Shown here: one piece after another, positions 26,284 to 34,805 of the stretch
Numbering within the stretch: position 1 is the first letter of the stretch
How the letters are laid out: each line of letters begins with the position of its first letter
From: an uncultured Eubacteriales bacterium
GTDB taxonomy: Bacteria; Bacillota; Clostridia; Christensenellales; Aristaeellaceae
Direction of reading: 5' to 3'
DNA: 64,000 bases
Assembly (NCBI GenBank): GCA_902800625.1
Contig: CADCFG010000006.1
Span: 1-64,000 of the forward strand
Notes under the pieces: generated by a model
Database searches by the model: none
What the model saw: the letters and a program-made list of their open reading frames with translations, nothing else
What the model was told of the DNA's origin: nothing
Made by a program: the position numbers and the translations under genes

Positions 26284-29200
26284 ATGAAGAAGCTGCTTTG
26301 CGCGCTGGCGGCGCTTTTGCTGGTATTGTGCCCGGGCACGGCCCTGGCGGAGGAGGAGAACCTGCTCGTCAACGGGGGCTTCGCCGACGTGGACGGCGAC
26401 GTGCCGGAGGGCTGGACGCGGGACATGTGGCTGACGGACGCCGGTGTGAGCATCCTGACCGTGGATCCGGACGGCTATGAGGGCGGCTGCGTGACCGTGA
26501 CCAACGTGGACGCAAACGACGCCCGCTTTGCCCAGGCCGTGGAGGTTGAGCCAAACACCGTCTATCGCCTGTCCGGCATGATCCGCGCCGAGGGCTGCGA
26601 CGAGGAGGGCTACGGCGCGACGCTGTCCATACAGGACGTGTTCGTCTACTCCGACGCCATCTACGACACCGACGGCCAGTGGCAGCGCGCCGATCTGTAC
26701 GGCCGCACCGGTCCCAAGCAGACGCAGCTGACCGTGTTCTGCCGGGTGGGCGGCTACGGCTCGCTGTCCAGGGGCCGCGCCAGCTTCGACGACATCTCCC
26801 TGGTGAAGCTTGAAGCCGCGCCCCAGGGAGTCACGGTGAACGACCTGTACCGGGAGGACACCGGTGCCTCCAACGATTCCACCGCCGATGACGGCGAGCC
26901 GCCCCGCAGCACCGAGAGCTGGCTGCTGTTCACCTGCTGCTGGGCGCTGCTGATCGCGGGCGTGGCCCGAAAGCGCGGGCGCGGGGCCGTGGCCATGACG
27001 CCGAAGGCGGCGCGCCGGATATTCTTCGCGCTGATGGGCCTGGCGCTGGTGCTGCGGCTGATCGTCGCCGCGCGGGTGCGGGGCTACTACACGGACATCA
27101 ACTGCTTCTCCGCCTGGTCGGAGCGGATGCTGACCCTCGGCCCCACCCGGTTTTACAGCCCGGACTACTTCTGCGACTATCCCCCGCTGTACATGCTGCT
27201 GCTGATGATCCCGGCGGCGCTGCGAAGGCTGTTTGGCCTGGCCACGGACAGCGGTGCGTACCTGGTGCTGCTGAAGCTGCTGCCGATCCTGGCGGACATC
27301 GCGGCGGGCCTTGTGGCATGGCGCGCGAGCCGGAGGAAGCTCTCCGAAACAGGCGCGATGCTGCTGGGGCTGATGATCGCCTTCAACCCCGCCGCCATCG
27401 CCAACTCCGCGGCCTGGGGGCAGATCGACGGGCTGCTGGCGCTGGCCATCGCCCTGTGCGCGCTGGAGGCCGCTGACGGCCGCACGGTGCGGGCGCTTCT
27501 GTGGTTCGGCGCGGCGATGCTGATAAAGCCCCAGGCGCTGCTGTTCGGCCCGGTGGGGCTGGCGGCCATACTCTGCGGCATATTCACCGCCGAGCCGCAA
27601 GAGCGCAAGGCCCGGTGGCTGGGCCTGGGTCTTGGCGCGGCGGCGGCGCTGGCGCTGGTCTATGCCGTGGCCTTCCTGTGCTGCCTGGGCCAGACGCAGT
27701 CCGTGGGCGGGGCGCTGACCCGGCCCGTCACCTGGCTGGTCGAGCTGTACACCGGCACGGTGGGCGGCTATCGCTACGTGACCGTGAACACGCTGAATCT
27801 GCACTACATGCTGGGCATGAACTGGGCCCGGGTGGACGGTCACGGCGTCGTGACCGCCGTCGCCTGGGTGCTGTTCGGCCTGGCCTACCTGCTCGCCATC
27901 GTCCTGACCGCGAAGAGCGCCCGGCAGCCCCGGCGGCTGTTCCTGACGGGGGCGCTGCTGATCGTGCTGGTCTGCACCTTCGGGCCGATGATCCACGAGC
28001 GCTACATCTTCCCGGGGCTGATCCTGCTGGCGCTGGCCTTCGGCTGCGAGCGGGACAAGCGGCTGCTGATCAGCCTGACCGCGCTCTCCTGCACGCTGTT
28101 CCTGAACGAGGTGCTGGTGCTGCAGGGCGGCATGACCGAGGCCAACTACGGCCACCTGCAGTCCAGTGAGAACTGGCTGAACGTGATCCTTTCAGCCATA
28201 AACGTGCTGAACGCCCTGTTCCTCGGCTGGACGGCCGTGGACATCTGCCTGTTCGGCCACGTGGTGCCGCTGCCCGAAGCCCGGCGCGAGGAGACCCCGG
28301 CGGGCTCCTACACCCTGGCCGAGGCCCCCGATTACCGCATGGGCATCCGGCGGGTGGACCTTTTGCTGATGGCGGCGGTGACGGCACTGTACTCCGTGCT
28401 GGCCTTCACCAACCTGGGCGTCACCAGCGCCCCCCAGACCGGCTGGACCTCCAGCCAGAGTGGCGAGGCGGTGGTGTTCGACCTGGGCGAGGTGCGCACC
28501 TGGCGCATGACCTACTACGGCGGCATCTGCAATTCCAACTTCACGGTGGAGCTCTCCAACGACGGCGAGAACTGGACCGAGCCCTGCTACGCCCGGTACG
28601 CCCAGGGCGAGCTGTTCCGCTGGCTGTGGTACACGCCGCTGGACGCCAGCATGAACATCCTGTACGAGGAGACCGTGCCCACCGACGACGGCTCCGCCTA
28701 CGTGACCTACGCCGGCGACGGCAACAACGACCCGATGCAGACCGCCCGCTACGCCCGGCTCACGGCCCAGTCCGCGGGGCTGGTGCTCTACGAGGTGGGC
28801 TTCCTGGACGATGAGGGCCGCCCGCTGCCCATCGCGGGCGTTGAGCAGTCCGGCCAGACGGAGAACGCCTCCGACGCCGCGCTGCTCGTCGACGAGCAGG
28901 AAACGGTGGCTGCCTATCCCAGCTATCTCAACTCCACCTACTTCGACGAGATCTACCACGCCCGCACGGCCTTCGAGCACCTGCACGGCATGAAGGCCTA
29001 CGAGTGGACCCACCCGCCGCTGGGCAAGGTGCTGATGATGGTGGGCATCCAGCTGTTCGGCATGACGCCCTTCGGCTGGCGGTTCATGGGGGCGCTGGTG
29101 GGCGTGGGGATGGTGCCGCTGATGTACCTGCTGGCCAAGCAGCTGACCAAGGACACGCGGCTGTCCTTCATCGCCATGTGCCTGATGGCGCTGGATTCCA

Positions 29201-30177
29201 TGCACTTCACCCAGACCCGCATCGCCACCATCGACAGCTATGCGGTGTTCTGGATCATGCTGATGTACCTGTTCATGTTCCGCTACAGCCAGATGAGCTG
29301 GAACCGGGACGGGCTGGGCCGGACGCTGGTGCCCCTGGGGCTCTGCGGCGTCACCATGGGCATCGCCTGGGCCACGAAGTGGATCGGCCTCTACGCCTCG
29401 GCAGGGCTGGCCGTGATATTCTTCTGGACGGTGTTCCGCCGGGTGCGGGAGATTGCCCACGTGCAGGACAAGGCGCGGTGCCTGAAGAACCTGCTGTACA
29501 CGCTCCTGTTCTGCCTGGTGTTCTTCGTGGTGGTGCCGGTTGTGATCTACTACTTCAGTTACTACTGGCTCTTGAAGGGCGAGGGCCTTCAGCGCTTCGG
29601 CGAGATGTTCAGCGGCAAGTGGGTCAGCTGGGTGATCCAGCAGCAGAAGAACATCTTTGGCTATCACGCCGGCCTGGGCGGCGACACCCACTACTTCCGC
29701 TCGCCCTGGTACCAGTGGCCCATCATCTGGTGGCCCATGTGGTACTACTCCGGCACGGGCTACATGCCCGAAGGCACCATCTCCTCCATCAGCTGCATGG
29801 GCAACCCGGCGGTATGGTGGTTCGGGCTGGCGGCGCTTTTGTTCACGGTGTGGCGCGTGTGCTGGAATCGGCGGGCCCACCGCGCCGACCTGCTGGTGGT
29901 GATCGGCTTCGCCAGCCAGTTCCTGCCCTGGGTCATCGTGCCCCGCAGCACCTTCATCTACCACTACTTTGCCAGCGTGCCCTTCATCATACTGGCCTCG
30001 GCGCTGATGCTTGACGCCATAAGGAAGAAGAGCGAGACCGCCTTCAACGTCACCGCCGGCGCGCTGCTGGGCTCGTCGCTGATCCTGTTCGGGGCGTTCT
30101 ACCCGCTGGAGAGCGGCCTGCCCTGCCCCCGCAGCTATGCCCAGCACCTGCGCTGGTTCAAGTGGTACAACTACTGA
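26284..30177 (+). CDS. giant two-module GT-C membrane glycosyltransferase with sugar-binding domains
   Basis: This 1297-residue protein has four parts. Residues 1-22 are a signal peptide, followed to about 185 by a jelly-roll like CBM4/9 (LLVNGGFADVDGDVPEGW). Next, about 210-680, is a multi-pass GT-C domain with the acidic loop motif YYTDINCFSAW and DYPPLY. Residues about 720-870 form a discoidin-like module (VVFDLGEVRTWRMTYYGG). The last part, about 890-1297, is a second GT-C domain of the PMT/GT39 type with the conserved acidic pair in YFDEIYHARTAFEH and THPPLGK. Such enzymes move a sugar from a polyprenyl-phosphate carrier to an acceptor outside the membrane, in protein O-mannosylation or wall polymer decoration. 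AAGGAG lies 7 bases before the ATG. The acceptor is unknown. Confidence 0.85.
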   Translation: MKKLLCALAALLLVLCPGTALAEEENLLVNGGFADVDGDVPEGWTRDMWLTDAGVSILTVDPDGYEGGCVTVTNVDANDARFAQAVEVEPNTVYRLSGMIRAEGCDEEGYGATLSIQDVFVYSDAIYDTDGQWQRADLYGRTGPKQTQLTVFCRVGGYGSLSRGRASFDDISLVKLEAAPQGVTVNDLYREDTGASNDSTADDGEPPRSTESWLLFTCCWALLIAGVARKRGRGAVAMTPKAARRIFFALMGLALVLRLIVAARVRGYYTDINCFSAWSERMLTLGPTRFYSPDYFCDYPPLYMLLLMIPAALRRLFGLATDSGAYLVLLKLLPILADIAAGLVAWRASRRKLSETGAMLLGLMIAFNPAAIANSAAWGQIDGLLALAIALCALEAADGRTVRALLWFGAAMLIKPQALLFGPVGLAAILCGIFTAEPQERKARWLGLGLGAAAALALVYAVAFLCCLGQTQSVGGALTRPVTWLVELYTGTVGGYRYVTVNTLNLHYMLGMNWARVDGHGVVTAVAWVLFGLAYLLAIVLTAKSARQPRRLFLTGALLIVLVCTFGPMIHERYIFPGLILLALAFGCERDKRLLISLTALSCTLFLNEVLVLQGGMTEANYGHLQSSENWLNVILSAINVLNALFLGWTAVDICLFGHVVPLPEARREETPAGSYTLAEAPDYRMGIRRVDLLLMAAVTALYSVLAFTNLGVTSAPQTGWTSSQSGEAVVFDLGEVRTWRMTYYGGICNSNFTVELSNDGENWTEPCYARYAQGELFRWLWYTPLDASMNILYEETVPTDDGSAYVTYAGDGNNDPMQTARYARLTAQSAGLVLYEVGFLDDEGRPLPIAGVEQSGQTENASDAALLVDEQETVAAYPSYLNSTYFDEIYHARTAFEHLHGMKAYEWTHPPLGKVLMMVGIQLFGMTPFGWRFMGALVGVGMVPLMYLLAKQLTKDTRLSFIAMCLMALDSMHFTQTRIATIDSYAVFWIMLMYLFMFRYSQMSWNRDGLGRTLVPLGLCGVTMGIAWATKWIGLYASAGLAVIFFWTVFRRVREIAHVQDKARCLKNLLYTLLFCLVFFVVVPVVIYYFSYYWLLKGEGLQRFGEMFSGKWVSWVIQQQKNIFGYHAGLGGDTHYFRSPWYQWPIIWWPMWYYSGTGYMPEGTISSISCMGNPAVWWFGLAALLFTVWRVCWNRRAHRADLLVVIGFASQFLPWVIVPRSTFIYHYFASVPFIILASALMLDAIRKKSETAFNVTAGALLGSSLILFGAFYPLESGLPCPRSYAQHLRWFKWYNY

Positions 30178-30240
30178 CGCATTGGAACTCTTTGGCCGCA
30201 CCGACCGTCTTTTCGCAAACGACACGGGAGGCGATACGCC

Positions 30241-31176
30241 GTGCAAGCGTGGTTTTTCATGGCCTATGGCGTCATGGGCCTGGGCTGCCTGTTGGTCCTC
30301 TTCGGACTGCTGGGCCGACGCAACTGGAACCGAAAGCTGGACAGGGAGCGCGCCCTGGCCGCGGGCCGCGTGGTGGGCTACGCCAAGAAGGCCACTGGCC
30401 AGCGCGGCTCGCCGGTGTGCCAGCCCATCATCGCCTTCACGGTCGACGGCGTGGAACACAGGGCGAACTGGAACGCCATCGTGCCGCTGAGCCAGTGGCC
30501 CGTGGGCAAGGAAGTGGATCTGCTCTACGACCCGGAGCACCCCGAGGAGTTTCACCTCTCCGAGCAGGAGGGCGAATCCCCGCCCTTCAGCGTCATGCGC
30601 GGCGGCGCGATATTGATCGCCATCGCGCTGGCGGCCGTCATCGCCCTGCGGCTGCTCTCCGGCGGCGGACTGCTGCCTGAAAAGGGGCGGGACGACGGCC
30701 TGCCCCGGGTGTCCGTGTTCAACGGCGACCCCGACCGGGCCAAGCAGGGCTTCAGCTACACCCTGAACCAGGACGGCACCGCCACGATTACCGGCTACAA
30801 CGGCAGCGAGTCAGAGCTGATCCTGCCGATGATGATCGACGGGCAGCTGGTCACTGCCATCGGCCAAAGCGCCTTTGCCGCCAATCAAACCCTGGCGTCG
30901 GTCACCGTGCCCGGCACCATTCGCATCATCCCCGCAGGCGCGTTCGCCGGGTGCCTGAGCCTGCATACCTTCAACCCGCTGCGCGGCGTGCAGCGCATCG
31001 AGAGCCTCGCCTTCACCGGCTGTCTGTCGCTTAAGGACGTCTACCTTCCGGAGAGCGTGACCGACATCGCGGACAACGCCTTCCCCAAGGACTGCGGGGC
31101 GACCTTCTATGCAGCCAAGGGCTCAGAAACGGCGAAGTGGTGCGAGGAGCGCGGGTACGCTGTGAAGGCGGAGTAA
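30241..31176 (+). CDS. membrane protein with DUF3592-like and leucine-rich BspA-type domains
   Basis: The 311-residue protein starts with a transmembrane helix (FFMAYGVMGLGCLLVLFGLLG). A DUF3592-like extracytoplasmic stretch follows (AAGRVVGYAKKATG, IAFTVDGVEHRANW, VDLLYDPEHPEEFHL). After a second helix near residue 130 there is a BspA-type leucine-rich segment (FAANQTLASVTVPGTIRIIPAGAF). The start is GTG at 30241, with GGGAGG 9 bases before it. No enzymatic role is suggested. It follows the GT-C gene by 63 bases and may be co-transcribed. Confidence 0.75.
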   Translation: MQAWFFMAYGVMGLGCLLVLFGLLGRRNWNRKLDRERALAAGRVVGYAKKATGQRGSPVCQPIIAFTVDGVEHRANWNAIVPLSQWPVGKEVDLLYDPEHPEEFHLSEQEGESPPFSVMRGGAILIAIALAAVIALRLLSGGGLLPEKGRDDGLPRVSVFNGDPDRAKQGFSYTLNQDGTATITGYNGSESELILPMMIDGQLVTAIGQSAFAANQTLASVTVPGTIRIIPAGAFAGCLSLHTFNPLRGVQRIESLAFTGCLSLKDVYLPESVTDIADNAFPKDCGATFYAAKGSETAKWCEERGYAVKAE

Positions 31177-31226
31177 CACAGGGGCGGCCTCAAAACATTT
31201 GTTTTGAGGCCGCCCCTGTGTTACTC
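31171..31226. terminator. perfect 27-bp inverted repeat at the end of the LRR gene
   Basis: GAGTAACACAGGGGCGGCCT and seven further bases pair exactly with their complement across a two-base centre. The TAA stop of the upstream gene lies in the left arm, and the right arm ends 6 bases before the convergent gene. It lacks a U-tract but should block or process transcripts from both sides. Confidence 0.75.
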
Positions 31227-31231
31227 CGATT

Positions 31232-31846
31232 TCACTTTTTTAGATAGTAATACTTCATCAGCCGCTCCCGCTCGGCCGGATCGCGCACCATGCCGATCAG
31301 CCGGGTCATGTTCCGAACCGTCACTTCGTTGACCGGCTCGCCCTTTTCCAGACAGCGCTTTTGCAGGTATCGATTGTAGTTGAAGTAGCCCTTGCAGCTT
31401 TCAATCAGCCTTTCCAGGTGCTCGTCGTCCAGCCGCTGCGCCGCCTGGAACCGCATCTCATTGTTGATTCTGGTATGGATGATGCTCTGGCCAAAGCTGT
31501 CGTGGATCGCCTTGTACAGCGCGTCCTGGTCCGTCTCATCCGCCATGACCTTCAACAGATCGGCGTCCTTGACCTGCTGCGCTGCCTCTTCCCTGGCGCT
31601 CTTGCGCGCATAGCGTTTCACGCTGGCGTTCAGGTCGGCCTTGGCGATGTGGTCCGTCAGCCTGTTCAGACCGATCTTGAGCCCCACATAGCCGGCGATG
31701 CCCGCGACGATGCCGAGTATGCCGTTGAGCTGGGTCGCCAACGCGGCCAACCCGAGTGCCGCGGCAATGATGAGAATGTTGCCCATCATGGACACGCCCG
31801 TCGCCACGGAGCTGTGCTCATACTTTTTCCATACGATAAACCACAT
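31232..31846 (-). CDS. uncharacterised membrane protein
   Basis: I do not recognise this 204-residue protein. Two adjacent hydrophobic segments (GNILIIAAALGLAALATQLNG and ILGIVAGIAGYVGLKIGL) make a hairpin anchor near the N-terminus. The remaining 150 residues are charged and helical, with several tyrosines near the end (YFNYNRY, KYYYLKK), and probably face the cytoplasm. GGGAGG lies 8 bases before the ATG, and a good promoter lies upstream. It is divergent from comM. Confidence 0.65.
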   Translation of the reverse strand: MWFIVWKKYEHSSVATGVSMMGNILIIAAALGLAALATQLNGILGIVAGIAGYVGLKIGLNRLTDHIAKADLNASVKRYARKSAREEAAQQVKDADLLKVMADETDQDALYKAIHDSFGQSIIHTRINNEMRFQAAQRLDDEHLERLIESCKGYFNYNRYLQKRCLEKGEPVNEVTVRNMTRLIGMVRDPAERERLMKYYYLKK

Positions 31847-31883
31847 CGCCCATTCCTCCCTGAATTTCGTTTTTCATATTATA

Positions 31884-31912
31884 ACTATAGCACATTCTTA
31901 AACAAGCGTCAA
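31884..31912 (-). promoter_or_regulatory. promoter of the 31232-31846 membrane protein
   Basis: On the minus strand TTGACG (31907-31912) and TATAGT (31884-31889) are 17 bases apart. Confidence 0.65.
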
Positions 31913-31946
31913 GGCTGCGCGGGCTCTGCCCAGGCGGCGTTTGCTA

Positions 31947-31975
31947 TTGCCACGCGCCGCTTTTTTGCGTATAAT
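31947..31975 (+). promoter_or_regulatory. promoter of comM
   Basis: TTGCCA (31947-31952) and TATAAT (31970-31975) are 17 bases apart and 34 bases before the comM ATG. Confidence 0.7.
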
Positions 31976-32009
31976 AACATTGTATATTTGTGCAATGGAG
32001 GATGACAGC

Positions 32010-33113
32010 ATGCTTGCGTTCGTATCCAGCTGCGGCCTGACCGGCATCGACGGCTTCAAGGTGTCGGTGGAGATCAACATGGCCCACGGCATGCCCCAGT
32101 TTGAGATCGTGGGCCTGCCGGACGCCTCGGTGAAGGAAAGCCGGGAGCGGGTTCGGGCGGCGCTGAAGAACAGTGGCTACCAGTTCCCCGCCGAGCGCAT
32201 GACCGTGAACCTGGCCCCGGCGGACATGAAGAAGGAGGGGCCCGCCTTCGACCTGCCCATCGCCCTGGGCATGCTGGCCTGCATGGGGCTGATCGACCAG
32301 GCGGCGCTGAACGGGCTGTGCGTGTTCGGCGAGCTGTCTCTGAACGGCGCGGTGCGGCCCGTGCGCGGCGCGCTGCCCATGGTGATCTCCGAGCTGGAGC
32401 GGGGCATGAAGCGCTTCCTGCTGCCCGCCGGGAACGCCGGGGAGGTCAGCTGCATCGAAGGCGCCGAGATCATCCCGGTGGACACCCTCGCCGCCGCGGT
32501 GCGCCACCTGACCGGCGAGCTGCCCATCCGGCCCCAGGCGCCCGTCGCCTATCGCCAGCTGATCAGCCGCCGCCAGTTCAGCGAGGACTTCTGCCACGTG
32601 AAGGGCCAGGCCAAGGCCAAGCGGGCACTGGAGATCGCCGCCGCCGGGAGCCATAACGTGCTCCTTATTGGCCCGCCAGGCTCCGGCAAGACGCTGATGG
32701 CCCGCTGCATGCCCACGATCCTCCCCGACATGACCTTTGAGGAGGCGCTGGAGACCACGCGGATCCACTCCGCCGCCGGAATCGTGCCGCCCACGGGCCT
32801 GCTCACCGAGCGCCCCTTCCGCTCGCCCCACCACACGGCAAGCCACGCCAGCCTGGTGGGCGGCGGCCCCAACGCCCTGCCCGGGGAGATCAGCAAGGCC
32901 CACAACGGCGTGCTGTTCCTGGACGAGCTGCCGGAGTACCGCCGGGACGTGCTGGAGGCGCTGCGCCAGCCCATGGAGGACGGCTTCGTGACCATCACCC
33001 GGGTCAGCGCCCAGAGCACCTATCCCAGCCGGTTCGTGCTGGTGTGCAGCATGAACGTCCGGCTTACTAAGTGGATACAACCTAACGGTTCCTCTACCTC
33101 AAAAGCGGCCTGA
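32010..33113 (+). pseudogene. comM: comM (YifB, Mg chelatase-like AAA ATPase), 5' part
   Basis: This is the front two thirds of ComM, a hexameric branch-migration helicase used in natural transformation. Residues 1-349 are native: the N-terminal ChlI-type domain ([15 protein letters not shown]), Walker [16 protein letters not shown] and Walker [12 protein letters not shown]. Native sequence stops after CSMN, at the point where the family continues PCPCGN. From 33057 the frame runs into the inserted element for 18 foreign residues ([11 protein letters not shown] and on) and ends at TGA 33113. GGAGG lies 8 bases before the ATG at 32010. The truncated product has the ATP site but lacks the zinc-like cysteine cluster and the C-terminal lid. 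Confidence 0.93.
33053..33092 (+). other. left attachment site/end (attL-like)
   Basis: GAAC (33053-33056) is followed by an arm of 36 bases (33057-33092) that starts GTCCGGCTTAC. Its inverted counterpart is at 39881-39916. By hand alignment 27 of 36 positions agree, with the blocks GGCTTAC and GATACAA shared exactly. Confidence 0.75.
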
Positions 33114-33307
33114 AAACAGCGATATTCCGCATCATTGTGCGCCATATCGCTGTTTTAAATTATGCCATAGGCAGTTCAGACCGGCCACGGGTTGTCCCAT
33201 ATATAGTGGGTGCATACAATGCTAACGGTTCAACAGGCTCAACGATTCAAAACGTTAGTACTATATGAACTTGCCGCCTGGGGATTCCAGGCGGCGTAAT
33301 CACTTTA
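33113..33307. other. left-end non-coding region of the element with two hairpins
   Basis: No gene is seen. A 13-bp inverted repeat AAAACAGCGATAT / ATATCGCTGTTTT (33113-33125 and 33144-33156) could terminate the truncated comM message. A second hairpin, GCCGCCTGG / CCAGGCGGC at about 33271-33294, lies at the end of the minus-strand operon. CTAACGGTTC occurs twice (33082 and 33221). Confidence 0.55.
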
Positions 33308-33580
33308 TCATTCTTCTTCAGCCTCTTCTTGGTCACTCGCTGGATCTACTTTTTCTGGCTCACCTGCAATGGCCAGGGGTTCCGGGGACTGCTGAATGCC
33401 AGCCCCCTCTGCCGGAGCCACCGATACAGATCCGTCTTTGGTGTTGACGGTCACGCCGTACTTTGCCTCAATGATCTTGTACACTACAGCCCCAACCAGT
33501 GCACTTGCTACTATAAACCTGATGGTGCCGCCCTTGCCGGAAAAAATCGCAGTAATTGCATTCCACTTGTTATTCATCAT
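33308..33580 (-). CDS. small membrane protein in the comM element
   Basis: The protein of 90 residues has one hydrophobic segment (TIRFIVASALVGAVVYKIIEA, about residues 20-40) and a C-terminal tail that becomes acidic (EKVDPASDQEEAEEE). It is not recognised. AAGGAGG lies 6 bases before the ATG at 33580, and its start overlaps the end of the DUF6076-like gene by 11 bases, so the two are coupled. Confidence 0.65.
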   Translation of the reverse strand: MMNNKWNAITAIFSGKGGTIRFIVASALVGAVVYKIIEAKYGVTVNTKDGSVSVAPAEGAGIQQSPEPLAIAGEPEKVDPASDQEEAEEE

Positions 33581-34631
33581 CAATATCCTCCTTATTACGC
33601 CTGATGGCTTTCAGCCATTCTTCGTAGTCCGTTTTTGATAGTTCTCCTCTCAGGACTTCTTCACGTTTGCCCGGAGAGTGGATTTGAACATCGCTGATCA
33701 AACCGTTTATTATCGTCTCGTGCTTGGGGTGACGTTTCCTGTCCATGTAGAGCCGTGACAGAGCGTTTTTCTCCATTTTCAGCAGCTCATCGGCCTTCGT
33801 CTTCTTGCGCCGGAGGTATTGCGGGTAATAGTCGTTGCACCTCCGTCCAGGGCGCTGAGGCGACTCGAAGGGGCAGTATTTTGCGCTCGTCCGTTTGGCG
33901 GTGAAAAACTTCCTGCAATCCGGATTCTGACATCTCATCACCTTTGTTGCGGAATCAGCGAGGTGAGAAAACTCGAAAACCGCCATCGCCAGGAAACTGC
34001 TGATCACGTAGCTGTAGCCGAACTCGCCGCTTGCAGGATTGTACGTCGTCTGCATTTCGATGCTGGGGATCAAGTCAGGGTCATTCAGATGCTGCCGAAT
34101 GTCCTCGTATGCTGCGCTCTCCTCCTCGCTGGCTGTACCAGATTTCACTGCCGCCATGCCGATAAAAAGTGTAAGCGCGTTAATCAGGTCGATTAGGTAG
34201 TTGTTGTAGCAGAGCCGCAGGAAACTGCCAACCGAATCAAAGCATACAGTCTTGAACAGCATGGGGTCTTCGTTGGATCGGTCAATCTCCTGAGCCAGAA
34301 GGCCCTTCACCGTCTCGGAGTCCAGCGCACGGTAGTGCTCCATGCAGCGGATAAAGCTTCCTTGCGCGAGCAGCTGGGCTGGAACAAAGTCATCGTACAA
34401 AAGCGCTTGCCGAATGTAATTCTCGGCGTCCTCGACTGTGTCCTGCGTGAGTGGGTCGTTTCGCATCGGGCAGTAGTTAATACAGTTTCGAAGTCTTTGG
34501 GAAATGCTGGTCAGGGTGTCGCCTTGGAAGATTCGACACAGTAGCTCTCCGACAGGGTACCTCATCCACGGCATCCCGACCACAATGTTGGTGCCTTTTT
34601 CGTAGGTCACGGTCAAACCTCTAACACGCAT
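33570..34631 (-). CDS. DUF6076-like zinc-finger protein
   Basis: This 353-residue cargo protein has an N-terminal region without clear motifs and a C-terminal four-cysteine motif (RCQNPDCRKFFTAKRTSAKYC, then a cysteine in RRCNDYYPQYLRRKK) around residues 238-275. The cysteine pattern with the basic stretch resembles CGNR-type zinc fingers and DUF6076 proteins common on clostridial mobile elements. Nucleic acid binding is plausible but inferred. AAAGGGG precedes the ATG at 34631. A strong promoter with an overlapping 14-bp inverted repeat lies 78 bases upstream, so the gene and the membrane protein after it form a regulated operon. Confidence 0.7.
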   Translation of the reverse strand: MRVRGLTVTYEKGTNIVVGMPWMRYPVGELLCRIFQGDTLTSISQRLRNCINYCPMRNDPLTQDTVEDAENYIRQALLYDDFVPAQLLAQGSFIRCMEHYRALDSETVKGLLAQEIDRSNEDPMLFKTVCFDSVGSFLRLCYNNYLIDLINALTLFIGMAAVKSGTASEEESAAYEDIRQHLNDPDLIPSIEMQTTYNPASGEFGYSYVISSFLAMAVFEFSHLADSATKVMRCQNPDCRKFFTAKRTSAKYCPFESPQRPGRRCNDYYPQYLRRKKTKADELLKMEKNALSRLYMDRKRHPKHETIINGLISDVQIHSPGKREEVLRGELSKTDYEEWLKAIRRNKEDIDDE

Positions 34632-34708
34632 CTGAACCCCTTTCTTCTGGCAGGGCCTGGTGGCCAGCCAGGCTCCGCACAGATGTTTTCATCGCTAACG
34701 ACAGGGTT

Positions 34709-34737
34709 ATTTTACCGTCAAAACCCCGATATGTCAA
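34709..34737 (-). promoter_or_regulatory. promoter of the DUF6076-like operon
   Basis: On the minus strand TTGACA (34732-34737) and TAAAAT (34709-34714) are 17 bases apart. This is one of the best promoters in the window. Confidence 0.75.
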
Positions 34738-34767
34738 TGGCATTCGTTATATCAACGAATGCCATTG
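34735..34767. promoter_or_regulatory. 14-bp perfect inverted repeat overlapping the -35 box
   Basis: CAATGGCATTCGTT and its exact complement flank a five-base loop. The left arm shares CAA with the -35 hexamer of the DUF6076 promoter, so a bound dimer would cover the promoter. It may also act as a terminator for the AcrVA2-like gene upstream. Confidence 0.6.
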
Positions 34768-34805
34768 TAAAACTGTATTTTATTATTACTAACACTATTA
34801 AGCGT

